Below are positions 47,759 through 58,934 of a DNA stretch of 64,000 nt, in pieces (position 1 is the stretch's first letter; each line of letters begins with the position of its first letter). Origin of the DNA: Myrmaecium sp. VS I D KN 1 (Eukaryota; Ascomycota; Dothideomycetes; Valsariales; Valsariaceae). The notes under the pieces are model-generated. The model ran no database searches. It was not told the DNA's origin and saw nothing but the letters and a program-made list of their open reading frames with translations. Location of the stretch: assembly GCA_019775845.1 (NCBI GenBank), contig JADQAV010000044.1:62001-126000 (forward strand), read 5' to 3'. Position numbers and translations under genes: made by a program.

Positions 47759-49008
47759 GGTGGAAGGTGAGGTGGCACTTATTTTGGGGACACAAGAGCG
47801 CAGCGCTAGAGCACGACAAGCAGTTCTGATTGGCCGACAGGGTCAACAGGCTGCCGCTTTAAGGGGCTCCGGAGCAATTTATGCAGGCTCCTTAGAACAA
47901 CGATACGCAACTAAGCTGGTTTGAGCGGCCAAGGGCCCTTTTAGAGCGCGGTGAGCTTTTCTTGCGAAAGAACGGGGATGACGAAGTTTGCGTCGGCCGC
48001 TAAGTAATGGATGTGTCCTCCGGTGTCAGGCAGAGCCTGATGCCTCTTCTGCCTGCTTGTGAGGATCCTTCTAACGGGGGGCGTTTGTGAACAAGCTGAG
48101 GGTATTTGGGGCGAGCGTTGGTTGTCTGCGAATTTCGGGGGGGAAGCGCAGCCTTCGTCGGGCGTCCAGTCAGTCAAGCAGCCCAGCTACGCGCGCATAT
48201 ACGGCTTTCGTCGCTGGCCGTCCAGAATTTTCGCCTTGCGTCCTGACTCCTCCACCTGTCTCTGGCGACCGCGCAAACAAAGTAGACAAAGTCGCACAAG
48301 AGCCAGGGCTCCTTCGTTCAGAGAGGCCGCGACCGTCCTTTCTACGACAGCACAGTCGCCCTCAAGAACTCCAGAACGCGTCGTTGCCGCTAGATAGTAC
48401 CTTTTGAAGTCTGGCTTTCACCGTCGGATGATGAAGCGCGTTCACTTGGATCAGGTTCCCGACCGTCACACGCATCCACATCCGCCACTCGATGCAGGGC
48501 CTGTCGAAGCACGCTCACAGTGTTGCCAGATTCAAGGGCAAGCCTAGTGCAAACGAGGTCTAATGATTTGGGGCCTCACTGCGATGCTTTCATACGAAGA
48601 AAGTGTAAAAGTTGAAGGGTACGTGTGTGTTTGGGGAAGGGTGAGGGGAAGTTGGAGTTGGGAAGAGAGCACGTCGCCGTGACCGAGTTGACTTTACCTT
48701 CGGCCTTGGCGCGCTAGCCGAGGACGTTGGGGAGGCACGCCGACCACCGACGCCCTTCGCTGCTGCGAGCATCTGGTAGGGCCGACTCGTTGAACAGCTT
48801 GGACGTCACGACAATTCAATCCAATACCACAGCCAGCCGCGGAGTCCCACGCGGTGAGATTTCCAGACAGTGTAGCCGCCCCCTGCGTCGCGACCACGTC
48901 CTTACGTTTCGTGAAGCGCCGGACACCCTGCTCGCGGCGTCATCAGCAATCGGCGTATGAGGTATCCTGTAGTGTCCTGTTAGGTTGCGGCCTCCACCTT
49001 CGTCGGCA
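47759..49008. other. divergent promoter region, PNUTS-like gene / SLY1
   Basis: 1250 bp between start codons. No supported gene or RNA; frames here are short. Confidence 0.55.
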
Positions 49009-51326
49009 ATGGCCTCCCACCAGACACTGAGAGACAGGCAAGTTGGTACGATCGCATTCGCATGTCATACTCCTCCATGAGACTGGCTAACATTTGTGCG
49101 AAGCCTCCATCGAGCGGATTCTCAATCTCAACCACCCCACCCAGCAACCTGATGCGCACCATGATCCCAATGCGAATGGGCTGCTGCCTACATCCTCACC
49201 CATACTCGATGCGAATGGCGAGCCGATATGGAAGGTCCTGGTATTCGACAATCTCGGACGCGACGTCATAAGTAGCGTCTTGAGGGTCAACGACCTCAGG
49301 GGATGGGGAATCACAATCCACCTGTATGCGATCAATGGAGTGTACAACAAATAAGGCCACGCTGACTGGGCTTGCAGTAATATCAACACAACGCGTCATA
49401 GCATACCCGATGTGCCTGTGATATATCTCGTTGAGCCTACGCCTGCCAATATCCAGATTATCACGTCAGATCTCGCCCGTGGACTGTACTCTCCGGCCTA
49501 CGTCAACTTCCTCTCGTCTATATCGCGACCGCTACTGGAGGACTTCGCCGCACAGGTTGCCTCGACCGGCACCGCCGAGCATCTCGCGCAGATATACGAC
49601 CAGTACCTCAATTTCATCGTGAGCGAACCGGACCTCTTTAGCTTGGGAATGGGCGCTGGCACGTATTGGGCAATGAACAGTGGGCAGATCCAGGACGAGG
49701 AGCTGAACTCTAAGATTGACCGCATAGTCAGTGGTCTGTTCAGTGTAGCGGTCACAATGGGTTGGTCTCTGTGCTTGCGGTAGCCTGTCGCTCTGCTAAC
49801 TCCGCCGTAGGATCTATTCCGATCATCAGATGCCCCAAGGATGGCGCCGCCGCTGAAATCGCCGCCAAGCTAGATCGGAAGCTCCGTGACCATATCCTCA
49901 ACTCCAAAGACAACCTCTTTTCTGGCGCTCATCAAAAGACAACCTCAGCTGCTGGCACGCCGGCTTCCAGGCCTGTCCTCATCATTGTTGATCGAAACGT
50001 TGACTTGGTCCCAATGCTGTCACACTCGTGGACCTATCAATCACTGGTACATGACGTTCTCAAGATGCACCTCAATCGGATTACGGTGGAAATGCCTGTG
50101 GACGAAAGCAATCCAGCCAAAGGGACGGTTAGAAAATCTTATGACCTGAACTCCAATGATTTCTTCTGGACAAAGAATGCCGGCGTCCCGTTCCCGCAGG
50201 TCGCCGAAGATATTGACGCCGAGTTGACACGGTACAAGGATGACTCGAGCGAAGTGCTGAAGAAATCTGGCGCATCCTCTTTGGAAGACTTGCAAGCAGA
50301 TGCCGGGACATCTGCCGCGCACCTCAAAGCGGCCATCACCTTGATCCCGGAGTTGAGGGAGCGCAAGAACATTCTCGACATGCATATGAATATCGCGACT
50401 GCGTTGCTAAAGGGTATCAAAGAACGCCAACTTGACAGTTTTTTCGAGCTCGAAGAAAACATTACCAAGCAATCAAAAACTCAGATATTAGATATTCTAA
50501 AAGATGCGGACAGAGGAAAGGAGCCGTTGGACAAGCTGCGTCTTTTCATTATCTGGTATCTCAGCACCGAGCATGACGTGTCCAGAGCAGAAATGGACCA
50601 ATTTGAGGAAGCCCTGCGGACGGCAGGAGTGGATCTCACCCCGTTGAAGGCTATTCAAACGTATGAATCCCGCTCATCCGGAATTATCCCCAGCTAACGT
50701 TTGCCAGTGTCCGTGCCCAAACTCGAATGACCATGATGACTTCTGCTCCGTCCCAGCAGCAGCCCTCCACATCCAACGAGCTGTTCCGCGGCTTCAGCTC
50801 GATATCCAACCGTCTGACGGATCGTTTCAAGGAAGCTGGAATGGGCGCCAATTTCGAAAATCTCATTTCCGGCGTCAAGAACTTCTTGCCAGCGAATAAG
50901 GATCTGACCTTGACGAAGATCACGGAGTCTATCATGGACCCACAAAACGCCTCCTCGTCGGCAATTGCAAAGACGGAAAACTACCTTTACTTTGATCCAC
51001 GGAGTGCAAATGCACGAGGGATTGCTCCTCCGGGTGCTCGTAATCAGCAAAGCATACCTGGGGCGCTTGGCGGAGTCAGCCGAGGTATTGAGGCAAGCTT
51101 CGGACAAAGGCGGCAGGGTTTCAACGAGGCCATCGTTTTCACAGTAGGCGGTGGTAGTATGGACGAATATGGGAACTTGCAGGACTGGGCAAAGCGAACC
51201 AGCAACACATCTGGTGCGCCGGGCACAAGCCAGAAGAGGAGGGTTGTATATGGGAGCACGGAGATCATCAACTCGGAAGACTTTGTGAGGAACGAGTTGA
51301 CGCGGCTAGGGCAAGAGACATCATAG
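49009..51326 (+). CDS. SLY1: SM protein Sly1 (Sec1/Munc18 family)
   Basis: Sly1 binds the syntaxin Sed5 and promotes SNARE assembly in ER-Golgi transport. Exons 49009-49045, 49104-49323, 49378-49760, 49811-50660 and 50708-51326 give 702 residues. The introns are 58, 54, 50 and 47 nt, each with a recognisable branch (GGCTAAC, GCTGACT, TGCTAAC, AGCTAAC). The N-terminus reads MASHQTLRDRQVASIERILN, like yeast LRDMQISAILKML. Other family blocks: PIWKVLVFDNLGRDVISSVL, IPDVPVIYLVEPT, QIYDQYLNFIVSEPDLFSL, GSIPIIRCPKDG, RPVLIIVDRNVDLVPMLSHS and the C-terminal RRVVYGSTEIINSEDFV. Length is close to yeast Sly1 (666). A Ser/Gln-rich loop (SAPSQQQPSTSNELF) follows the fourth intron. Confidence 0.96.
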
Positions 51327-52017
51327 ATCCATCAACGCATTGACATGATACCTGTACAACAATTCCGAAAACTGAAATTCCACGCCCGTATGTGCAATTT
51401 GTATGTATATGTAGCAAAGACGACCGATGGCGATGGTATGCCGTGTCGGCCGTCTGTCGATCCGCCCCTGTCCTCTTCTGTTTGTCATGAGACGGATGGT
51501 TGCAGATGCACATGTGAAAGCGAGGCTGCACGGACGAACAGTCACCGTTTGACGGCTAACGGTTCGACCTCAACCAAACATACACGGCGAAGCCGGTGCT
51601 GTCAGCGAGCGATCAGCGTTGCCAGCCTCTGTAACCGCCACAAACGCTCCATCAACCGTTGGCTTAGAGTTGTGGCTTGCCAGAGCGACCGGGGTGCGTT
51701 TGGTGCAAGAGAGCGCCAAGACGTGCGGCGCCATAATTTCTCCAAGGTGTCAAGTCATCACGCCTCGACCCCAAGAAACCGCATTCACGCCCACCTTTCC
51801 CGCCATACCCCACCACTCCATCCACATTTCAACCTCGCCGTCGCCTGCAGGTCAGTAGGTCGCAAGTACTCGCCAGCATCTCCAGTACTTCTCAGTCTCC
51901 GGTTCCGTGCGACCTGAACGGGTCGCTAGGCTCAGCCCTATCGTTGCCTGTCGCTCAACCCGCCGCCTCGCGATTACATCACCGCGACTCGACGCTCAAA
52001 CACTACCGACATACATA
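51327..52017. other. intergenic between SLY1 and the Barentsz-like gene
   Basis: SLY1 3' flank and the next promoter. The frames here have no coding features. Confidence 0.6.
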
Positions 52018-54197
52018 ATGGCCGCTCAACGACGCCGTAACTTGGTCCGGCGCAGGAGGCGCGGTGAGGAAGAAGGGGAGGATGATGGCTCGGTGACCGC
52101 GGAGACGCTGGACGACTCTCAGAGCGAGCCCTCGATCCCGAGCGACGTGGACAAGGATGCCGATGCGGACGACAGCGACCTCAGCGACCGAGAGGACGCC
52201 GCTTCCGTGGCTACTGGGAAAGTCAAGTCGAAGGCAAACGGAGCCGTCAAACCCACCCACGGTGGCCCGGTGATCGCCTCGTCCGCCACTGCCACCGCCG
52301 CCGCCAACGGCCGCAACGACTCCGCCTTTTCGAAGCTCTCCGACACCGAGGCGATGATGAACGGCCTGAACATAACGGACGAGTCAAAACACGAGGAAGC
52401 AATCGATTTTGACTCCTTAGGCGAGAGAGGGGTTGTCAGTGTTCCGAAGCGTCCCCAGTCTGGCCCGCCAGGCGCTGGTGGCCTGAGGGAGTCGCTTGCG
52501 GAACGCCGGCGTCGGGAGCACGAGGAGTACAAGAAGAAGAAGGATGCCAACCCGGCCTTCATACCTAATCGTGGTGCTTTCTTCATGCACGACTCGCGCT
52601 CGTCGTCGGGCCAAACCGGTTTCAGGCCGTTCGGCAAGGGGAGGGGCAGAGGAAAGGACGCGAGCGGTCCCTTCTCCCCAGCAAAGTATGTACAAGTCCA
52701 TCCAATATACTTAGGGACACACAGCTAACATAATGTAGCCCGATCAATCAAGCTTCCGAAGTTATTAATGGGCCTTGGAAACATGATCTTCATGAGTCCG
52801 TCGCCGAACAGCCTCCAGCTAAACCTGTGCAGCCGGTTGCTCCGACGTCTTCGGATCACAATGACGGGTTCGCCAAACCAACGATGCCTGCCTCGAAGGT
52901 CGCGCCAGTTCGTTCCTACAGCAAGACAGTCACCCTGGGGCTTGTACAGTTGCGCGTCTCCTTGCCGGGGATGAAGGAACCAATCGTCTTTCCAAACGTC
53001 CCTGTCAAGCAGTACACGCGACTGCCCAACCATCGACCCCCACTACGTCGCGATAAGCCCGTTCGGGTCTCACTGCCTGGACGGCAGGCTCAGTACATCT
53101 TCCCAAGCGTTGAACGCTCTTTCATCTTCATTCCCCGCGCTCTTAGGCCGAACCAGCAAGGCTTCGGTCGGGGTAGAGGCAGGGGCGCGTTTGGTCAGTA
53201 CGGCGGAGGATACTCGAGCCGACGAACGAGTGTTTACGGAGGCAGTGTCTATGCTCCTAGCGTTGCTATGAGTAGAAGGTCCTCCCTTGCTCGGGAAGTG
53301 GCGCGGGACTCCGTGGTATCTCCTTCCGGCTCAGTCATGTCCAGGCCGCCGGGCGGCTACGAGATGGGGAAACCTGTTGTGCGGCTGCCTCCTGGTCAGC
53401 ATAGTGGCATGGGCACTCCAGCTGGCTCGGTCACATCTCCAGGCGCCGGAACACCCCATGTCAACATGCACCCTGCGCAGTCCTACCCGCTTCCTCAAAA
53501 GCCTACATACCGTGAGAACCGGTCAGGCCAACTCCAGATGCACCAGCCGCGCCCGCAGAAGACTGTTTCAGTTGCTGGCATCGAATCTCCCGCCTCTCTT
53601 TCCTACCACGCGCCTCCGCAACAGGAACAGCAACCCTTCCAAAATCAGCTTCCTCCGCATCTTAACAATGGCGCAACCGCCGATACGACGAACATGTATC
53701 CCCACCAGCGTCAGCTTTCGTACCCTAGCCAAGCTTCTAATGGCACACCTCTCTCCAACATTCCCGAACGAGCGATCCATGCACCGGCATTCCAACCGTT
53801 TGCGCCCACCTACCAAGCGCAAGGGTTTCAGCCGGCCTACTACTATCCCCCGGCAGCGAACGGTGTTCAACCTCAATATCCTGGCCCCATGGCTCCCGGT
53901 GCGCTTGTACCGGTAATGCTCCAAGCCCCTCCACAAGGCGCGTACATGGTTCCTGCGGCCCCTCCGATGGCGCCTATGCCGGCCCCGACCGGTGCGGCCC
54001 AGCCTGGAGGCATGGTCGCTCACGAGCAGAATGGCATGGTGTACTACTACGATCCCTCCCAGCTTTACCAGCCCATGGAAGGATTTGCACCGGCCAGCTA
54101 TGCGGTACCGGGGATGGGAGGGATGATGACCCCTAGCCCTGATGGGTACTACTACCCCCAGGCGCCCCCGCCGGGAACCATTTACTACCAGGCCTGA
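52018..54197 (+). CDS. Barentsz/CASC3-type exon junction complex protein (Btz domain)
   Basis: Btz/CASC3 proteins clamp eIF4A3 and RNA in the exon junction complex, which marks spliced mRNAs. Exons 52018-52685 and 52739-54197 give 708 residues; the 53-nt intron (GTATGT, AGCTAAC, TGTAG) joins SPAN to PINQ. The start MAAQRRRNLVRRRRRGEEEG is followed by an acidic stretch. The Btz (SELOR) core spans the splice: NPAFIPNRGAFFMHDSR with G186 onward, GRGRGK, and GPWKHDLHESV with Trp236. An unusual segment follows with two similar pieces, VQLRVSLPGMKEPIVFPNVP and VRVSLPGRQAQYIFPSVERS. The C-terminal half is Pro/Gln/Tyr-rich, disordered, and ends GYYYPQAPPPGTIYYQA. Many fungi keep this family in intron-rich genomes, consistent with the many introns here. 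Confidence 0.88.
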
Positions 54198-55464
54198 TAA
54201 TAAGCGGCCTCAATGGGCAGCACTTCCACCTTCGTCCACCACCACCAGCCCCTATCCTTTTCCTTTTCCTTTGTTGATTCCCGGGAATGGCAAGCGGTTT
54301 TTTTCTTTTCTCTCTGCTGGTCTTCGGGAGGGGGGGTTCTTGCGTTACGCAATCCGCTGATTTGCTCGCTCCCCTTCATTCATTCTTCCCCCGTTTCGTT
54401 TGCGCGTTTTTTTCATGGCCTTGCTTAGTTTTCGCTCGATGGACTTTTTTTTTCTATTTTTTTTCTTTGGACCGCTTTAGTCATTTATGACCCCTCGACT
54501 TATCTCATTGACTATTATACCTCACCCAAAACCAATCCGTTTCTCATTTGATTCCCCGTCGGATTTCTCTTCTTTCTCCCACCACCGCACCGCACCTTGC
54601 ACTACCTCCTTCTGCTCATCTTCTAATCACTCACCCCCCCAAAAATATCCTCCCTCATCGTTTTTCTTGTATCATGACTCTTTCCACGGCGAATGGATAT
54701 CTCTGACGGACTTCTGCGGAATCTCGGCTTCGCCCACCTTTCTTTCTTTCCTGATACATTCTCATCATCACGGTGTTGAGGACCAGGCTTGGGAAGAAGG
54801 TCGGGAAGGGCCGAGCGATGGATGGAGATTTTCTACGCCACCGTATCCGCTTTCCTTAATTCTTTACTCCCCGACATTTATGCACGCCATCTTCTCATCA
54901 TCTTCACAATCTTTTCTTCCCTTAATTCTTTTATTATTTTTTTCTTTTCCGTTACGCGCTCACACTCTCCCCTTCCTCTTTCCCCCCCTTATATTTCCGT
55001 TTCACTTTCCGCTGCTTTGAGATTCCTTTGATCCCCTTGGGCGAGGGTTTTTTTTCTAATTCTTTTTCCTATCAAAGGCCGGATGGCTGGCAGACAGAGA
55101 GGGTTACAGGGGGGAATCAGCGTTTTACTCTTTCCTCTCTTCTTCTTCTTTTTTTTTACTTTTTCTCTTCGTTTCACTTTCCATCTATAGGGAATGCAAA
55201 TTGGGCGGGTGGGCTCACGACATGACATTACATCGCGCTCTGGGGTTTTTCTTGCAATTGAGAACTTCCTCTTTTCCGCTTTTTGCTTGCTCTCGTGACC
55301 GATCGCGACCTTTTGCGCCATCCACGTGTCTGGTGATCCGCTGCTGATGGCATGTCTTTCATGACGAATCATCGTCTCGTATCATACATATATGTTGTTC
55401 GCGGCGGAGGAAGAGGGGAAGGGGGTATTATCATCCAACCAGCGCCGCGCAAATCCCGCTCAGC
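54198..55464. other. intergenic between convergent genes, pyrimidine-rich
   Basis: 1.27 kb of T/C-rich sequence with many T runs, containing the 3' regions of the Btz and RRP4 genes. No gene supported. Confidence 0.6.
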
Positions 55465-56602
55465 TCAAGCCACCGAACCCACAGCAATCTCAACCACCCT
55501 CCTGCCCTTCTCGCCACCCAGAAACGCCCCTCCACCAGCGGCATCCTCCTCCCCACCGCCCTCCTCAAGCTCAAGGTCCACACACGCCTCATACGCCCTG
55601 ACAACCATCTCCTCATCCACCCTTACACCCGCCTCCACCAACGCACGCACGCAGCCAGCCACGCGGGCGATCTCGATCCGACTCGCCCGACCGATCGGGT
55701 CGTTCTGGCTGGAGTAAATCTCCCGACTGACGCTCTCCTCGAGGCGGGTGATGGAGACGTCCTTGCCGCCGTCGCCGGTGGGGGGTTGGATGTGTTTAGA
55801 GATCCAGACGTAGCCATTGACACCGAGGACGACGTCGATCTCGCCGGCGCCGGGGGCGGAGGTGGTGAGGGTGAAGACCTGACGACGGGAGCGCGCGACG
55901 CCGCCGCCCTTTTTTCCCGCGCTGGCCCCCCCGCCGGCGCCGGCGACGGCGAGGAAGTAGCCGTTGCGCAACTTGCCATACTTGAGGGAGCGGGTGTGCA
56001 AGGCCGGGCTGCCGTCGGCGAAGAGCGCCTGGACCTCGGCGAGGACGAGGTCGCCCTCGGTGAAGAAGGTGCGGATGTTGAGCTCGTCGACGGCGGTGCG
56101 CTTGCGCAGGATGCCGCCGGGGAGGTTGATGGCGGAGAGCGGGAGGTGCGCCAGCAGCGCCGCGCCCACGTCCACCCGCCACCGCCGCGCTTGCACCTCC
56201 ACGATCCGCCCCACGACCAGGTCCCCGATTTCCGGGCTGTAACGGGCGCGCAGGGGTTGCACGGAGAGGAGTTTGTTGGTCTTTTGGACGGTGCCGGCGA
56301 GCGTGCTGATGATGGCGGTGTGGCCCGGGGGTATGTAGGTTCCGTGGCCGCTGCGAGAGGTGTTAGTTTCCGCACGTCGTTGCGTGGTGCTTGCGCGGGG
56401 CTGTCACCTACCGCATCCATTGCGGATCGTCCGTCACCACTTCACCCGGCGTCACGATGTGCGCGAGCCGCGGCCGCTTGGAGCCCCGCGCCGTCCCCTC
56501 CATGTCCACGTCGCCGTCGGTGTCGTAGGCGTCGGAGTCGGAGTCGACGGACGCCCGCGGGAGGGGCTCCGCGGGGGCTGGTGGGAGGATTGTGAGCGGC
56601 AT
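55465..56602 (-). CDS. RRP4: exosome complex RNA-binding subunit Rrp4
   Basis: Rrp4 is a cap subunit of the nuclear and cytoplasmic RNA exosome and helps guide RNA into the catalytic channel. Exons 56602-56412 and 56350-55465 give 358 residues, almost the same as yeast Rrp4 (359). The 61-nt intron has an ACTAAC branch and splits the Arg codon in [14 protein letters not shown]. The N-terminal domain has [20 protein letters not shown] and [16 protein letters not shown]. The S1 domain follows ([48 protein letters not shown]). The C-terminal KH-type part ([16 protein letters not shown]) comes last. A Gly/Ala/Lys loop ([15 protein letters not shown]) lies between S1 and KH. The start 56602 gives the expected acidic N-terminal tail. 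Confidence 0.95.
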
Positions 56603-57041
56603 TGTGTGGGGGTTGGATGGAGTGTGAGTGAGGGTTGCTTCGTCGGAGGTTGAGCTCTCCCGCCGCCTGGGTCGGAATTTCTGGGCGGCGCCCGGGCCCG
56701 GGCCGGGGAGCAAGGTCGGTCGGACCGATGATGTTCCGGGTGACGGCAGCCCTTGGGCGGGACCCCACCCGTCAGGCTGAGTAGATCAAGCACTATTTCC
56801 TGTAAATAGTACAGCAATACACCGTATACGGTCCGCATTAATTCATTCCACCTCCCTCTCACAATCCTTCATTGTCGTTTTTGAATAGAATTCTAGAGGT
56901 TTATATCTCTTTTCCTGTCCCTCAAGTCGCCAGCCTCCCCCTCTCTTCTTTACTCCATCCGTCCCCCTTTCTCTCTCCACCTTGTTATAAACAGTCACGG
57001 ATAGACCGAACCTGTGTATACTGATTGCATCCAAAACCACC
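56603..57041. promoter_or_regulatory. divergent promoter, RRP4 / PLD-like gene
   Basis: A 439-bp interval between start codons. It contains a GC-rich part near RRP4 and an AT/CT-rich part near the PLD-like gene. No clear TATA. Confidence 0.5.
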
Positions 57042-58484
57042 ATGACCGACCACCATCCCGCCGACGATGCTCTCTCCCCCGACACCCTCCGTCAAGCCGA
57101 ACACGACCTCTTCACCCGGGTGCGCGAAGAGCTAGCGCGCGACCGCGAAACCGAGACCGAACCAACCGAGGCCATCATCCGCAGCCTGACCTTCGGGATC
57201 GGGGAGGACATCTTCCGCACCCTCCTCCCGCGCCTCGAAGCCGTCAACCACGAGCTGATCCTGGTGACCTGCTTCTGGGCGCGCTCGCCGACGCTCGACC
57301 TGCTCGGCGACGCCCTCCGCGCGCTCTCCGCCCGGGCGATCCGGCAGGGCCAGCAGATCCGCGTCCGCATCGGCTTCTCCTCCCTCTCCTTCTTTCAGAA
57401 GCTCTTCCACACCACCTCGCCCCACGGGCAGACCTACCCGCCCGCCACCTGGGCCCCCACGCTCGGCCTCCCGCCGCCGGAGCAGCTCACGGGACTCGAT
57501 CTGCGCGTCAAATCCATCTTCTACCTCCCCTTCAGCGTGATGCATCCCAAATTCCTCCTCTGCGACCGCGCCGTCGCTTTCTTCCCCAGCTGCAACGTCA
57601 GCTGGGAGACCTGGTTCGAAGGCTGCGTCGAGGTCACCGGGCCTATCTGCCACCAGCTCCTCGACTTCTACACCTCCTTCTGGGCCCGCGACGAGCCCCC
57701 CTTTCATCTCCGCCGCGCCGCCGACATAGAAGAAGGCGAAGACGCCGCCGCCGCCTCCTCCTCCCTCACCGCAACCCACCCCACCAGCCCCGCAACAACC
57801 CACCACCCCCTCCCCCCACCCCAGCACCCCACCGCCACCTTCCTCCTCCCCTCCCCCCACCACCGCAACCCCTTCCTCAACCCTCACCCCCGCACCCCAC
57901 TCAACGCCAGCACCCTCACCCTCCTGCACGCCGCGACCCGCACCATCGTCCTGCAAACCCCCAACCTCACGTCCCCCCCGGTCATCGCCGCGCTTCTCAC
58001 CGCCCTCCGCCACCGCCGCGTCGCCGTCCACCTGACCACCAGCCGCGCCCTCATGCGCGCCGAGCAGTGCCTCACCGCCGGCACCACCGGCGCCCGCGCC
58101 GTGCGGCGGTTCGTCGCGGAGTACCGCCGGCTCGCCGCCACCGCGACGACCCCGTTGGGGAGGTTGGTGGTGGAGTACTTTCACCCGGCCTCCGGCGCGG
58201 AGAAGGAGCCCACGCAGACGCATGTCAAGCTCGCGGTCGTGGATGACGTGGCGCTGTTGCTGGGGAGTGGGAATCAGGATCGCGCGAGCTGGTGGACGAG
58301 TCAGGAGCTCGGGGTGTTGTTTTTTGATGCCGGGGTGGCGCGGATGGCGTGGGGCATGGCGCGGAGGGTACTGGAGGAGGGGAGGATCGAGAGGGTGTTT
58401 GATAGCGAGTGGGATGATGATGTGTGGGCGGAGAGGGAGAGGGAGAAAGGGTGGTGGACGAGGAGGTGGGAGAGGTTGTGGTGA
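57042..58484 (+). CDS. phospholipase-D-superfamily protein with two HKD motifs
   Basis: Single exon, 480 residues. Two HxKxxxxD motifs are present and look complete: HPKFLLCD with His168, Lys170, Asp175, and HVKLAVVD with His394, Lys396, Asp401. After each comes the usual polar segment (FFPSCNVSWETWF; LLLGSGNQDRASWWTSQELG). There is no signal peptide or clear membrane anchor. A Pro/His/Thr-rich linker (residues about 245-285) separates the two halves. In the family, paired HKD motifs catalyse phosphodiester transfer or hydrolysis through a phosphohistidine intermediate. The substrate here (phospholipid, cardiolipin or nucleic acid) cannot be told from sequence. Related proteins occur in many Pezizomycotina as uncharacterised PLD-like proteins. 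The long antisense open frame is a GC-bias shadow. Confidence 0.88.
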   Translation: MTDHHPADDALSPDTLRQAEHDLFTRVREELARDRETETEPTEAIIRSLTFGIGEDIFRTLLPRLEAVNHELILVTCFWARSPTLDLLGDALRALSARAIRQGQQIRVRIGFSSLSFFQKLFHTTSPHGQTYPPATWAPTLGLPPPEQLTGLDLRVKSIFYLPFSVMHPKFLLCDRAVAFFPSCNVSWETWFEGCVEVTGPICHQLLDFYTSFWARDEPPFHLRRAADIEEGEDAAAASSSLTATHPTSPATTHHPLPPPQHPTATFLLPSPHHRNPFLNPHPRTPLNASTLTLLHAATRTIVLQTPNLTSPPVIAALLTALRHRRVAVHLTTSRALMRAEQCLTAGTTGARAVRRFVAEYRRLAATATTPLGRLVVEYFHPASGAEKEPTQTHVKLAVVDDVALLLGSGNQDRASWWTSQELGVLFFDAGVARMAWGMARRVLEEGRIERVFDSEWDDDVWAEREREKGWWTRRWERLW

Positions 58485-58934
58485 TGGGTTCTTTCTTTCC
58501 CTATACCTTTCCTTCCCTCCTGCTCTTATACCCACATGCTAATCAGTACTTCCCTTTTCCCTCTCCGTGAGTTGACATATTCTCACCGCGCACAATCACA
58601 AACACAGACCTCACCCACGCGACGGGATCCAAACCCTGAAACGACATTGTCTTCAACAAAAACTACACGACTATATACCACCGCGGATTCGACATGCACA
58701 CTTTTTCTTTCCACTCTTCCCCATCCGCGCGTCTTCAAAGCACATCTACTACACAAACATCCAACATCCCCCCTGTCCAGCTACCCTGACCCTTTTCTTG
58801 AACCCAACCAACACTCACCGGCATGCCAAGCCGCTCTCCATTAGGGCATCCTCCTCACAAACAAAGGAAAGGCCACCGAAAGGACAAACGATCATGGATA
58901 AAAGGCATCAATCTCTTCAGCGATATGCACCTTC
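58485..58934. other. intergenic between convergent genes
   Basis: Short 3' flanks of the PLD-like and the wall-protein genes. Nothing else seen. Confidence 0.6.

Noticed and set aside
57132-58535. 467-codon open frame antisense to the PLD-like gene
   Set aside because: Gly/Glu/Ala-rich shadow of a GC-rich coding exon with clear HKD motifs on the other strand.
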